This document shows, piece by piece, positions 23,120 through 31,520 of a stretch of 64,000 nt of DNA (positions are counted from its first letter, which is position 1; every line of letters starts with the position of its first letter). Below the pieces are notes generated by a model. It saw only the letters and a program-made list of their open reading frames with translations, did not search any database and was not told the origin of the DNA. This stretch comes from Branchiostoma belcheri (Eukaryota; Chordata; Leptocardii; Amphioxiformes; Branchiostomatidae), in assembly GCF_001625305.1 (NCBI RefSeq), contig NW_017804431.1, positions 924,096-988,095 on the forward strand. Reading direction: 5' to 3'. Position numbers and translations under genes: made by a program.

Positions 23120-23440
23120 GACGGGCGGTGATGTTACTGGAAGAGGAGATCAGAGAGTGTGATCTCGAAAGATCAGGAAAACATCACCTGCAAGGTCATT
23201 GTCAAGGTCATGGTCAAGGTCATCGTAGTTTGTTTTTTTATGTCCAACCCAGTCCGGCTTTCTCGATGGTATGTCGATTTTCTGTCGGGGGATGTTACTG
23301 GAAGGAGAGATCAGAGAGGGTGAAGATCAAGAAAACATCACCTGCAGATGTCTCCAAGGTTAAGGTCATCGTAGTTTTTTTTATATGTCCAACTTTCTCG
23401 ATGATGAGTCGATTTTCTGTCGGGGAAGGTTCCTTTATTT
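23120..23440. repeat. tandem duplication, unit about 160 bp
   Basis: GATGTTACTGGAAG, GATCAGAGAG, AAAACATCACCTGCA, AAGGTCATCGTAGTTT and GTCGATTTTCTGTCGGGG occur in the same order twice. Confidence 0.88.
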
Positions 23441-23460
23441 CAGACACTGGACCTTAAAAA

Positions 23461-23677
23461 GTTGGGCCATGTGGCGTAACGACAGAGCGTTTGGCTCGGA
23501 ACCAAGAGATCCCGAGTTCGAATCCTGCCATGCCATCGATCTTGTACCCTTAGGAAAGATACTTTATACGAATTTTCTCATTTCACTCAGGTGAAAAATG
23601 AGTATGTCTGTTGTCCGTTCCTGCGTTGATGGTGGCATAAAATAAGTTGGAAAAAGTGTGTCGTCTCCATGTCTTGT
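23461..23677 (+). mobile_element. tRNA-derived SINE, diverged copy
   Basis: B-box-like GAGTTCGAATCC and GGCTCGGAACCAAGAG match the SINE at 621-845. The body and the GTGGCATAAAATAAG tail also match. The next element begins immediately after it. Confidence 0.82.
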
Positions 23678-23877
23678 TAGCCTCCACCAGGCCTTTCTAT
23701 ACGGGAATACGGATAGTAGAAGTCGAAGATAGTAAAATTGGCCAAGGGAGTCCGGCCGCGGGGAGGTAGTTTCTTTCCCACCAAGACTGCGCGGCCAGTC
23801 AAACCTACAAGACGGCCAAACTCCCCTGGCAAATATTCTCCTATATATAGCCAACGTAGTTAGTCTGGTAGAGACTA
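23678..23877 (+). mobile_element. TA-flanked MITE, 200 bp (TAGCCTCCACCAGG family)
   Basis: The left end is TAGCCTCCACCAGG; the right end is CTGGTAGAGACTA, its imperfect inverse. The interior (AATTGGCCAAGGGAGTCC, CGGGGAGGTAGTTTCTTTCC, GCAAATATTCTCCTATATAT) is shared with 39211-39409 and, in reverse, 30053-30244. TA at both ends suggests a Tc1/mariner-type mobiliser (inference). Confidence 0.88.
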
Positions 23878-24284
23878 ATGTCTTGTAATAAATGTTTCAA
23901 AAGAAAAAAAAAAACTCTCTTTCCCTTCGCCCACGCGTTTCCCACTCAAATGAAACCGGACACGAAATACGCCGTAGCGCCTTTCCGTTCCTGCCAAGTG
24001 GCGATAAAGAAAGCTTCAGGCACATGCGGAATGGATATATGCCGTCCTTTATGACGGGCTTAATGCAGTTCCTCCAGGGGCAAAAGTTAGGATACTGCAT
24101 GGGGATGTTGCAAAGTTAAAAGTCGTTCAAGAACACAGGAGTTTGCTCAGGCCGTATAGCCGGTATAGCTGGCCACCTTTCGGCGAAACACATCAGCTTC
24201 ATAGGCACGCAGCGCGGCGGCAGCTGGCTACATTACACCGAACAACTTGTTACACCTAACCCTAGAACCCTAACTCTAAACATA
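23878..24284. other. non-coding; one diverged minisatellite unit
   Basis: Around 24150-24200, minus strand, a single copy of the 50-bp unit is visible (CCGTATAGCCGGTATAGC on plus, then TTTCGGCGAAACACATCAGC). Nothing else is recognised. Confidence 0.5.
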
Positions 24285-24490
24285 AGCTATCTAGATGATA
24301 ATGCCCCTACTGTGCTTGGTGACAGCGAGTTCCACTCTGCGGTTGCTCTAGCAAAAAATGCGTTTTTGAACACCCCAATCCTTGGTTGATAACTCCGGTA
24401 CTTGATACATAAAGACACAGAACTAGATAGAAACGGTTCTGGATCCAATACCCTCTTCCTTTCCCCCTCCATCCCATGGTGTTTGATCAC
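24285..24490 (-). pseudogene. LINE C-terminal fragment
   Basis: The minus strand encodes YRSYQPRIGVFKNAFFARAT followed by AEWNSLSPSTVGA, the pattern (aromatic, N-A/S-FF-R-T/A, EWNSLP) seen at the end of many LINE reverse-transcriptase ORFs. Only this scrap remains. It differs from the family at 19835-20330. Confidence 0.6.
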
Positions 24491-24659
24491 CGCAGCAGAA
24501 CGTGTTTCACCGCAGCAGAAGGCGTTTCACGAGACGTCCTACCCGGGAGCAACACGCGAATTTTCCTCTCTCCTTTCAGTTCTCCCCCCGTCCAAAGAAA
24601 ACACAGATGGGACTGTTTCATCTAAACCACGGGAGATCCTCTTTAAACAGGGCGACATC

Positions 24660-24815
24660 TAAAGCAACTCAGCGGCCAACAACATCACAGGATCTGGAAG
24701 GGACGAAATTGTACTTTGATCTGCACTGTAAGCCCCATCGAAGATTCGAGTACAAGATTCTTGTAGATGAAGCCTTCCTAAGGGGTTGTGGATAGTTGAA
24801 TTTGGCACCAAAGAT
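24660..24815 (-). pseudogene. second LINE C-terminal fragment
   Basis: The minus strand reads VPNSTIHNPLGRLHLQESC then TRIFDGAYS and SLPDPV, alignable with LPNFSIQNSLGRLHELC, LIFEEAF and RLPKPK in the LINE at 19835-20330. It abuts the dispersed repeat at 24820. Confidence 0.55.
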
Positions 24816-24819
24816 ACAG

Positions 24820-24905
24820 ATACGCCAAAAAGCAGTTGCATATGATTTTGGAAATGGTCAGACGTTTCAGCTAGTATCCACTTATAGCTTTCGTCAGTGA
24901 CTGAG
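24820..24905 (+). repeat. dispersed repeat (ACGCCAAAAAGCAGTTACTC family), deleted copy
   Basis: It lacks CTCAAGCAACTG but keeps GATACGCCAAAAAGCAGTTG, CATATGATTTTGG, GTCAGACGTTTCAGC and AGCTTTCGTCAGTGAC. Confidence 0.8.
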
Positions 24906-25091
24906 AGACCAGAGGAGAAATGCAGGTTCATAAGCACAAACTATTGACTGATATGCAAATAAAATAAAAACAAGTTTTTGAAAGTCGAAAAGATACAGAT
25001 AATTGACCATGGGACTAAGCTGTGGTAAGCATAACTTATCTTGGGCATATACAACCCTATGACTATGGATGAAAGTCTCCTTGGACCGAGT

Positions 25092-25322
25092 CTCCTGTGC
25101 TGGCTCCGGGGCGGTTGGGAATTTTGATACAGCGTTTTGAAGAGTTTTTAACGCGTTTTAATAGCCGGCAATCCTACAACCAGCCGCAAGAGAAGGTTCC
25201 ATTCTGCCCATGGACCTTCTCTCGTGGATGGTTGTATGATGGCCGGCTATTAAAAGAATGCGTTAAAAACTCTTCAAAACGCTGTATCCAAATTCCCAAC
25301 CGCCCCGGAGCCAGCACAGGAG
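25092..25322. mobile_element. long near-perfect palindrome, 231 bp
   Basis: Arms of about 107 bp run from CTCCTGTGCTGGCTCCGGGG inward through GATACAGCGTTTTGAAGAGT, TTTTAATAGCCGGC and TACAACCA, meeting at a short spacer near CTGCCCATGG (about 25206). Only scattered mismatches separate the arms, including an ACGCG versus ACGCATTC difference. It could be a foldback element or a recent inverted duplication; I see no coding capacity and no other copy in the window. Confidence 0.93.
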
Positions 25323-25454
25323 GCTACTTTAGACCCAAGCCTTCTGGAAGATTTGAGTACACACGTTTCCCATTGAGGCAACCTTTGGAAGATTCATGAA
25401 TTTGAAGTTCACAGCCGCCAATGAAGATCTTATCTTGGCGAAGCTTTCAGCAGC

Positions 25455-25745
25455 TTCTGGCACGAGATTCTTGGGGGCCTGCATGGGGGGGGTCCCGACA
25501 ACGCTCTACTGAGAGCTGGTTAGGTATTACGCTGAATTCAGGAAACCTCTCGATTACGCTTAAGCGCTTTACGTTAAATTCCAAGTAGCTACAACGCATT
25601 ACATAAAATTAAAACGGCGAATACGCTCTACGCAAAATGCGCCAATTACGCTCTACGTTGAATTAGAGCGGTCCGTCTTCGCTCGACCGTAGAATTAAAA
25701 CAGCCGATTACGCTGCACGGGAAAGGGCATGCGGGCCCCCATTCT
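25455..25745. repeat. degenerate ACGCTCTACG minisatellite between inverted ends
   Basis: The interior repeats variants of ATTACGCT, TTACG and AAATTAAAACGGCG many times. The flanks are inverted: GATTCTTGGGGGCCTGCATG at the left and GCATGCGGGCCCCCATTCTT at the right. The structure suggests a non-autonomous element whose body is a minisatellite; class unknown. Confidence 0.65.
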
Positions 25746-26525
25746 TGAGGGAGCTCGTCTGAAGTTTGAAAACTGCCGGAGGGGGTTGTCCAAACTGCTG
25801 GAACAGTCGTCAGCAGCATCAGCACAGCTGACTGCGTCCATCTATCACCGTTCCCCCCTCGAACCCAGCGGCTGTCAGACATGTTTGCTTCGTTAGGATG
25901 TCACACGAAGCCAAGCAGCCGTTGGTTAGGCCTAGGAAAAAAAGTTGTGTTTCATGTTTCAGTCATGAATTTACTTCATGGCGCACCAAAAAACAAGGCT
26001 CATGGGAGCCACTCAAAGTGTTTTGGGTTACTGTACAGACAGTGAGGACAGATGTTTGTTGACCTTATACTTAAAAAGTTTAAGGTTGAACCCATGTGGG
26101 AAACAATCACGTGGTAGCTTGTTCCATATTGATGTTGTTCTAGAAAAAAAGCTTTCAGTGTGGAATTTCCTCCTAGACTTTAATGATCTCTAGTGATCCA
26201 AAGTAAAACTTACATGAGGGAACTTACATTTTTCTTCCGTTAATGTCCAGCTGCCGATATTTCGGCAACGATTGACATTTTGACGGGTTGAATTAGGCAA
26301 GGTTTGACACCTTTGGGAAACCGATTGTATGAAGTTTCATCACTCAGGTGTCAGATCGTGGAGCTAGAAAAGGTTGAACTTGAAAAATTGTTCCTTGTAT
26401 GCAGGGGTTCACACAGACACAGAAACGCTAGGGTCGGCAGTTTTTTCTTGGGTCGGTCGGGAAACACAGCAGTTTTTTCTTAGGCCTTATGACGGAGCCA
26501 ATCAGCCGTAGGACAAAACAAGGTT
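25746..26525. other. unassigned non-coding stretch
   Basis: No gene recognised, though open frames of 70-80 codons exist. Confidence 0.45.
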
Positions 26526-26529
26526 TGAC

Positions 26530-27400
26530 GTCAGGAAGGTGATAAAGGGTTAATCTCTCACCAGATGGATGACTTGGGCTTGTTTTTCTTTTTACGCCTT
26601 TGGCGTTTACGCTAACTTGGAAAACAAAACATCGCACCACCACAGATAGACGTTTCAAAACAATGTTGGTTATATCTTGATCTAACCTTGATAACATCAC
26701 CGCTGGTTACGTCAATCTCTAAGCAGATGAATGAGTTTGGCTTGTTTTTCTTTTACGCCTTTGGCGTGTACGCTAACTTGAAAAGAAAATATGGCAAGAC
26801 AGATAGACGTTTTAAAACATTTCCGTTGCGATACACTGAAGCATATCTTAATCTGGCCTTGATGACATCACCGCTGGTTATGTTAGTCTTCCACCAGATG
26901 GATGGCTTGGGCTTGTTTTTTTTTTTACGCCTTTGGCGTTTACGCTAACTTGGAAAACAAAACATCGTACCACCACAGATAGACGTTTCAAAACAATTCC
27001 GTTGCGATTGAAACACTAACGCATATCTTGATCTGGCCTTGATGACATCACCGCCGGTGTATATTATGTTAATCTTTGAGCAGATGAATGACTTGGGCTT
27101 GTTTTTTTAACACCTTTGGGGTTTACCTTAACTTGAAAAACACAACATCGCACCACAGATCAACGTTTCAAAACAATTCCGTTGCGACTGAAGCATATAT
27201 TGATCTAACCTTGATAACATCACCGCTGTTAATGTTAATCTCCCAGCAGATGAATGACTTGGGCTTGTTTTTCTTTTTACGCCTTTGGCGTTTACGCTAA
27301 CTTGGAAAACAAAACATCTCACCAAAGATCGACGTTACGTTTCAAAACATTTCCGTTGCGATTGAAACACTGAAACATATCTTGATATGACCTTAATAAC
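26530..27400. repeat. tandem array, 5 copies of 161-183 bp
   Basis: GACTTGGGCTTGTTTTTCTT, TTTACGCCTTTGGCG and CGTTTCAAAACAATTCCGTT recur; the ACGCC marker is at about 26594, 26755, 26927, 27110 and 27279. Confidence 0.93.
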
Positions 27401-27914
27401 ATCATCATGGCTTTATAGCTGGGCCTAGAAAAAGTTACACTCCCAAAGGGTGTGTTTTTGATCGCCTTCTTGTGAAGTTTCTATGGCATGGGTTGCATAT
27501 GATGCATAATTTTCCCCACTACGTCCCAAAACTGCCTGAATACACATTGGATTTCAGAAGTAGAACGCTACACTGCGATGCTATAAAGAATGGAATAACA
27601 ATTAAACAGAGCGTTTCCGAGAGTTTGCAAATGATTACCAACATGATGGCATCTTTCTAGGGGGCCTTCCAGAGCTATCTCTCTGGTTTCAGGCGTCTTC
27701 GTGGCCTCGAAGGTTGTTAGCAGCGGCGACAATGTACCACCAGATACGACTAATTCATTCAATTGGCCACTAAACAGTGTAAGTGACCGCAGATAGGAAT
27801 CGCGAGGGTTCTCCTGCGGGAGGCTTCGGTTCCAAGTCGGCCGGGCGCTGCGCCAGACGCCCACGGTGCGGGGTGCCTGTCGCCCGTGCCCCGGAGGCCA
27901 GGCATGACCATTTA
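27401..27914. other. non-coding; old duplicated block
   Basis: GATGGCATCTTTCTAG and CTCTCTGGTTTCAGG around 27645-27695 are echoed near 28385-28420. No gene recognised. A GC-rich patch lies at 27835-27900. Confidence 0.5.
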
Positions 27915-28250
27915 CAGCAATTAGAGCGCACGGACAAGTGTGGTGTGGTTCTGTAGGCTAATGCTGGTTTGTAGTGATTGTTAGCCAATATAGCGTTATA
28001 GGTACTGTTATCAGTGATATAACCTTGCATGTTGAATGGGTATCGCTATTATAGCAAATAGGGCACACACGGACAAGTGTGGTGTGGTTCTTGTACGGGC
28101 TTAAAGTGGGCTAATACTGGTTTGTAGTGATTATTAGCCAATAAACATTTATAGGAAACCCTTATGGCAAATAATGTACAGTGATCAGTGATATAATCTT
28201 GCATGTTGGATGTGTATGATTCTTAACTGATTTTTTTAAGATGACACTGA
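27915..28250. repeat. tandem duplication, unit about 145-150 bp
   Basis: CACGGACAAGTGTGGTGTGG, TGGTTTGTAGTGATT and TTAGCCAATA recur in order from about 27930 and about 28070. Confidence 0.87.
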
Positions 28251-28678
28251 ACCAATGTTTAACCTCCCTGCTTCACTTCAATATCTTGTTTTTTAGTCCG
28301 CCGTTCTGAAGAAGCACAGGTGTCAGTCATAATAACTATACAGGTTAGATGAGCGATTTTTAAAGATGTTTGACATTTTAATTGATGGCATCTTTATAGA
28401 GCAATCTCTCTGGTTTCAAGTGCCTTTGTGGTCTAATCTTTAACTTCATTGCGACACTGCACCACTGCAGATCCTTGCTGCTTCTGATGTTTCAAAATCC
28501 ACCGTTCTAAAGACTCGTTATCACGCACAGATGGTAGGGGATACCCTGAGAGGCTGAAGATGGAAACATTTGGTGTTTGTTATAAGTTCTGTACTCCGGG
28601 TCATGGCCTAACGACCTCCCCACATTAGGGCATTACCCCGGGAAAATACCCATCTGTGAGGACTGATTACTCTTTAAC

Positions 28679-28909
28679 ATGGTTTTGTCTCTATTTGGAA
28701 AGAAATTTAGGTCCTCAGTGTCGCGTTCGGCAACAAACTTACATCCAGACAAGGAAGACCACGTGAAGATTTTCCTTAGTAGCCTTGTCGACAACTGTAA
28801 ACTTTGTCTTAATCACAACATCAGACTTGAGTCTCACGGACTGAAATGTCTTAGAGACTTAGCAAGAGACAAACGAAGACGGATTGAACCTTACAGAGAC
28901 ATACACTGA
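28679..28909 (+). CDS. small orphan ORF, 76 codons, unsupported
   Basis: The frame starts MVLSLFGKKFRSSVSRSA and continues with balanced, basic, protein-like composition to a TGA. I do not recognise it. There is no clear promoter, splice site or family motif, and the region is repeat-rich, so it may be chance or a transposon scrap. Confidence 0.18.
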   Translation: MVLSLFGKKFRSSVSRSATNLHPDKEDHVKIFLSSLVDNCKLCLNHNIRLESHGLKCLRDLARDKRRRIEPYRDIH

Positions 28910-29011
28910 TTTGGTCTGTCAGTTGTAGTTTACAGTTAATCTACTGCTAATTTATAGCCAAGAACAGTTATCATTATTATTATTATAGTTTGTAAATGAT
29001 CCAAAAGTAAT

Positions 29012-29310
29012 GTTTGGTCGTAGCGTGCGTGTGGTGGTTTGTGAATCTACCTCTGGACCAAAAGGTTGTTAGTTCGAATCCCGGATGTTGTCGTCAAACC
29101 GACTTGCACGCAACTAGATCTTCAGGGTCGCAGTCCTATAGGACGCGGTCCACTGTTCATTGTAGGAAGAAGAGCTGGGGGAATTTACCTGGAACAATAG
29201 ACCTGTATGTAGTGTACATAGCGCCTGTCACAACATGTGGATGTGTAGGAGGCAGACAGGAAATGCACAACTGGGTAGAAGTAGAAAACAAACCTCTTCC
29301 CCAATAAATA
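29012..29310 (+). mobile_element. SINE-like element, tRNA-related head
   Basis: A B-box-like TAGTTCGAATCCC follows GGACCAAAAGG at about tRNA spacing, and a degenerate A box (TAGCGTGCGTGTGGT) lies upstream. The body ends near CCCCAATAAATAC. It differs from the 621-845 family. Confidence 0.6.
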
Positions 29311-29466
29311 CATGGTAAACAGGCATGAGACGCTGCTGTGACTTGTAAAGCCATAATTTGCAAACTCTTTCACGACGGCTGATTGCAAGAGACTATTCAG
29401 ATCCATGATACTATAACGTAAAAAGATTTCTTCGAAAATTCTTTAGATCCACCTAACCTGCTTCGT

Positions 29467-29643
29467 ACTCTCCAAGCAGAGGTTTGGGTTTTGGAGTTAT
29501 TTGTGCCGTGTATTGGGGCTTCTTATCAGGGTTTCTTTTTTGCACTGGCACTGGAATTTTTTCACCCAACCCAACGTGTAAAAATTCAAGTGCAAAAAAG
29601 TAACCCCGATAAAAAATCTAAAAACCTCTGCTTGAAGAGTATT
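29467..29643. mobile_element. foldback element, about 177 bp
   Basis: Ends are inverted copies: TACTCTCCAAGCAGAGGTTT at the left and AACCTCTGCTTGAAGAGTA at the right. Inner inverted words include TCAGGGTTTCTTTTTTGCAC against GTGCAAAAAAGTAACCCCGA. Confidence 0.8.
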
Positions 29644-30052
29644 TTGTTCGTACATTGATGAAGAATTCGTCTATATTATCGAGACAGTTCTCGCGTGCGT
29701 CTACTTAAGAAATGTTTGATGCTGCCACCTCTGGTTCCTGAAGCGCGACCACATGTCACAGATTATTGCAACTCTAATTTCCAGCTTTCTTTTATTCGGC
29801 GCGACTCTGTGGCCGGTGATTAGACGCTATCTGCGTTCAGCGGGAATCCAGACCAACCCTTTTGTCTCGGTGCAGAGAGTTCTACGATTTGTCATTTTTA
29901 CGACGAGCGGCGGCTTTGTCTGAAAGAATCTGCATGCTTTGCAACTTTTGGTATTGCGAAAGTTCCAACGTGTAACGAAGGGGTCTAAATGGTCAGATAC
30001 TGTTGCAACGGTTGCAACAGGATTTGGTAAAACTGAAGATGGTACAGGAATC
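29644..30052. other. unassigned non-coding stretch
   Basis: No gene or repeat recognised. Confidence 0.4.
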
Positions 30053-30244
30053 TATTCTCTACTAGACTAACTATGCCGGCTATATTATAGGAGAATATTT
30101 GCCAGGGGAGTTTGGCCGCCTTGTAGTTTGACTGGCTTCGGAGAGAAAGAAACTACCTCCCCGCGGCCGGACTCCCTTGGCCAATTTTACTCTTTTTCCA
30201 AATTCTACGATCCGTATTCCCGTAGAAAGGCCTGGTGTAGGCTA
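30053..30244 (-). mobile_element. TA-flanked MITE (TAGCCTCCACCAGG family), reversed copy
   Basis: Minus-strand copy of the 23678-23877 element: it shares GCCAGGGGAGTTTGGCCGCC, GAAACTACCTCCCCGCGGCC and GAAAGGCCTGGTGTAGGCTA. Confidence 0.87.
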
Positions 30245-30559
30245 ACAGGAATCAGCGATCAAGTCAATTCTGCAAAACGGTATATACAGGGTAACCATAC
30301 AGTGATACACATGCTTTCCCTCACAAATTGACTTTTATGGTTATAAGATATAGCTTTGCGACACAGCCAAGTGAGTGAGTGAGTGAGCGTGTAACGCTGT
30401 GTAAGTAGGAAATTGGGTCATATGTAATAGATCACGTATCTATAGACTAGACATTTTTCCTCTTCTCTTCTATAGACTTGACATCCTGTGTGTCATTTTG
30501 GAGTTAGCCTTCGGGACCAATTTTTGAAACATGCAGAAGAAGCTAAGGCTGTATCATCC

Positions 30560-30672
30560 GGTAATACGTTACGCCAAAAATCAGTCAGACGTTTCAGCTA
30601 GTATCCACTAGCTTTCGTCAGTGACCGTTTCCAAAATCATATCCAGTTGCTTGAGTAACGGCTTTTTGGTGT
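30560..30672 (-). repeat. dispersed repeat (ACGCCAAAAAGCAGTTACTC family), mosaic copy
   Basis: It contains GTTACGCCAAAAATCAGTC and GACGTTTCAGCTAGTATCCA on plus, then TCCAAAATCATATCCAGTTG and CTTGAGTAACGGCTTTTTGG (the inverse of the other copies). Pieces therefore occur in both orientations, which suggests a foldback form. Confidence 0.75.
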
Positions 30673-30689
30673 ATTATCCGGACTTGGTC

Positions 30690-30935
30690 TAGCCTGCCGT
30701 CATAATGGGCGGTCTGGTCTGCAGTTTACATTGGCAGCGGGGCGGCCCGGGCCGGGACGGCTTCCTTAACCGTCACACGTCTCCCTGCCAAAACTTCTAA
30801 TTAGCTGCCAACCAGCCCCCGTGAAGACATGCTGGAGAGAAAATGCAACCCATCCCTCGAGACCCGCGTGTGGCGTGCGCAGCTCTAAAGTTCGCCCCTC
30901 TCAGTCTCAGATAAGGAAGTGGTACTAGCGGTGGT
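30690..30935 (+). promoter_or_regulatory. candidate promoter / 5' UTR of the coiled-coil gene
   Basis: This GC-rich block lies directly upstream of the first exon, with a GC-box-like GGGGCGGCCCGGG near 30737, a homeodomain-type TAATTA at about 30801, and a TCTCAGATAAGG (GATA-like) word near 30905. No TATA box stands out. The composition shift from AT-rich flank fits a TATA-less promoter, but no start site can be read from sequence alone. Confidence 0.4.
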
Positions 30936-31520
30936 ATGTCGGCTAAGATGTCGTCGTGGTGGAGTCTTGCTGTTGTCGTCTGCGTTTTTCTGACGTCGTC
31001 GAACGTCGCCGACGCAAAGCCGATCGTCGTTGTCGAAGAGATTCTTTCCCCTGACGTTCAAGAAGACGTGTTCCCGCCAGCTTACGTCGACACCGCCGCA
31101 AAAGACGACGGCAACGCCAGGAAAGCGTTGCTAGACAAGCCGCAGGGAATCGACAACACCATCCTCTCGCCTGGCCAAGACCGGTCCTGGGAGGACCCCA
31201 ACAGAATCGGCGCTGGAAAGGAGGATTCCTGGGAGGATTTTAACAGCCTCGGCGGAGGGTTCGACGTCGGGAACGAGCTGTACCCACCGTCCCAGTTTGA
31301 AGATGACGATGACAGCGACGTTTTTGGAGGACAGTTAGCGGAACAAACGACGCCCCCTCCCCCGCCGCCGCCTGTTCGTCCGCACCTCTCGCTACTGACC
31401 CTAGCAGAGAAGATCAAGAAGCTGGAGCGGCGTATGACCGCACGGAGAGCCGACATCTCCAGGCAGGTGGACAAGGAGTCCCGCAGGAGGAAGGAGCTGG
31501 AACTCGTCATCAGAAGACAG
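30936..31520 (+). CDS. exon 1 of the coiled-coil gene
   Basis: 195 codons; it carries the signal peptide, acidic region, proline tract and first half of the coiled coil. The donor AGAAGACAG/GTGAGT is strong. Reading through the donor meets a stop at about 31568. Confidence 0.78.

Noticed and set aside
24402-24795. Two plus-strand frames of 86-97 codons
   Set aside because: They overlap LINE C-terminal fragments readable on the minus strand and show no protein features.
26428-27325. Frames with SVNAKGVKRKTSPSH repeated, as a repeat protein
   Set aside because: They arise from the 170-bp tandem array, and the copies lie in different frames and on both strands.
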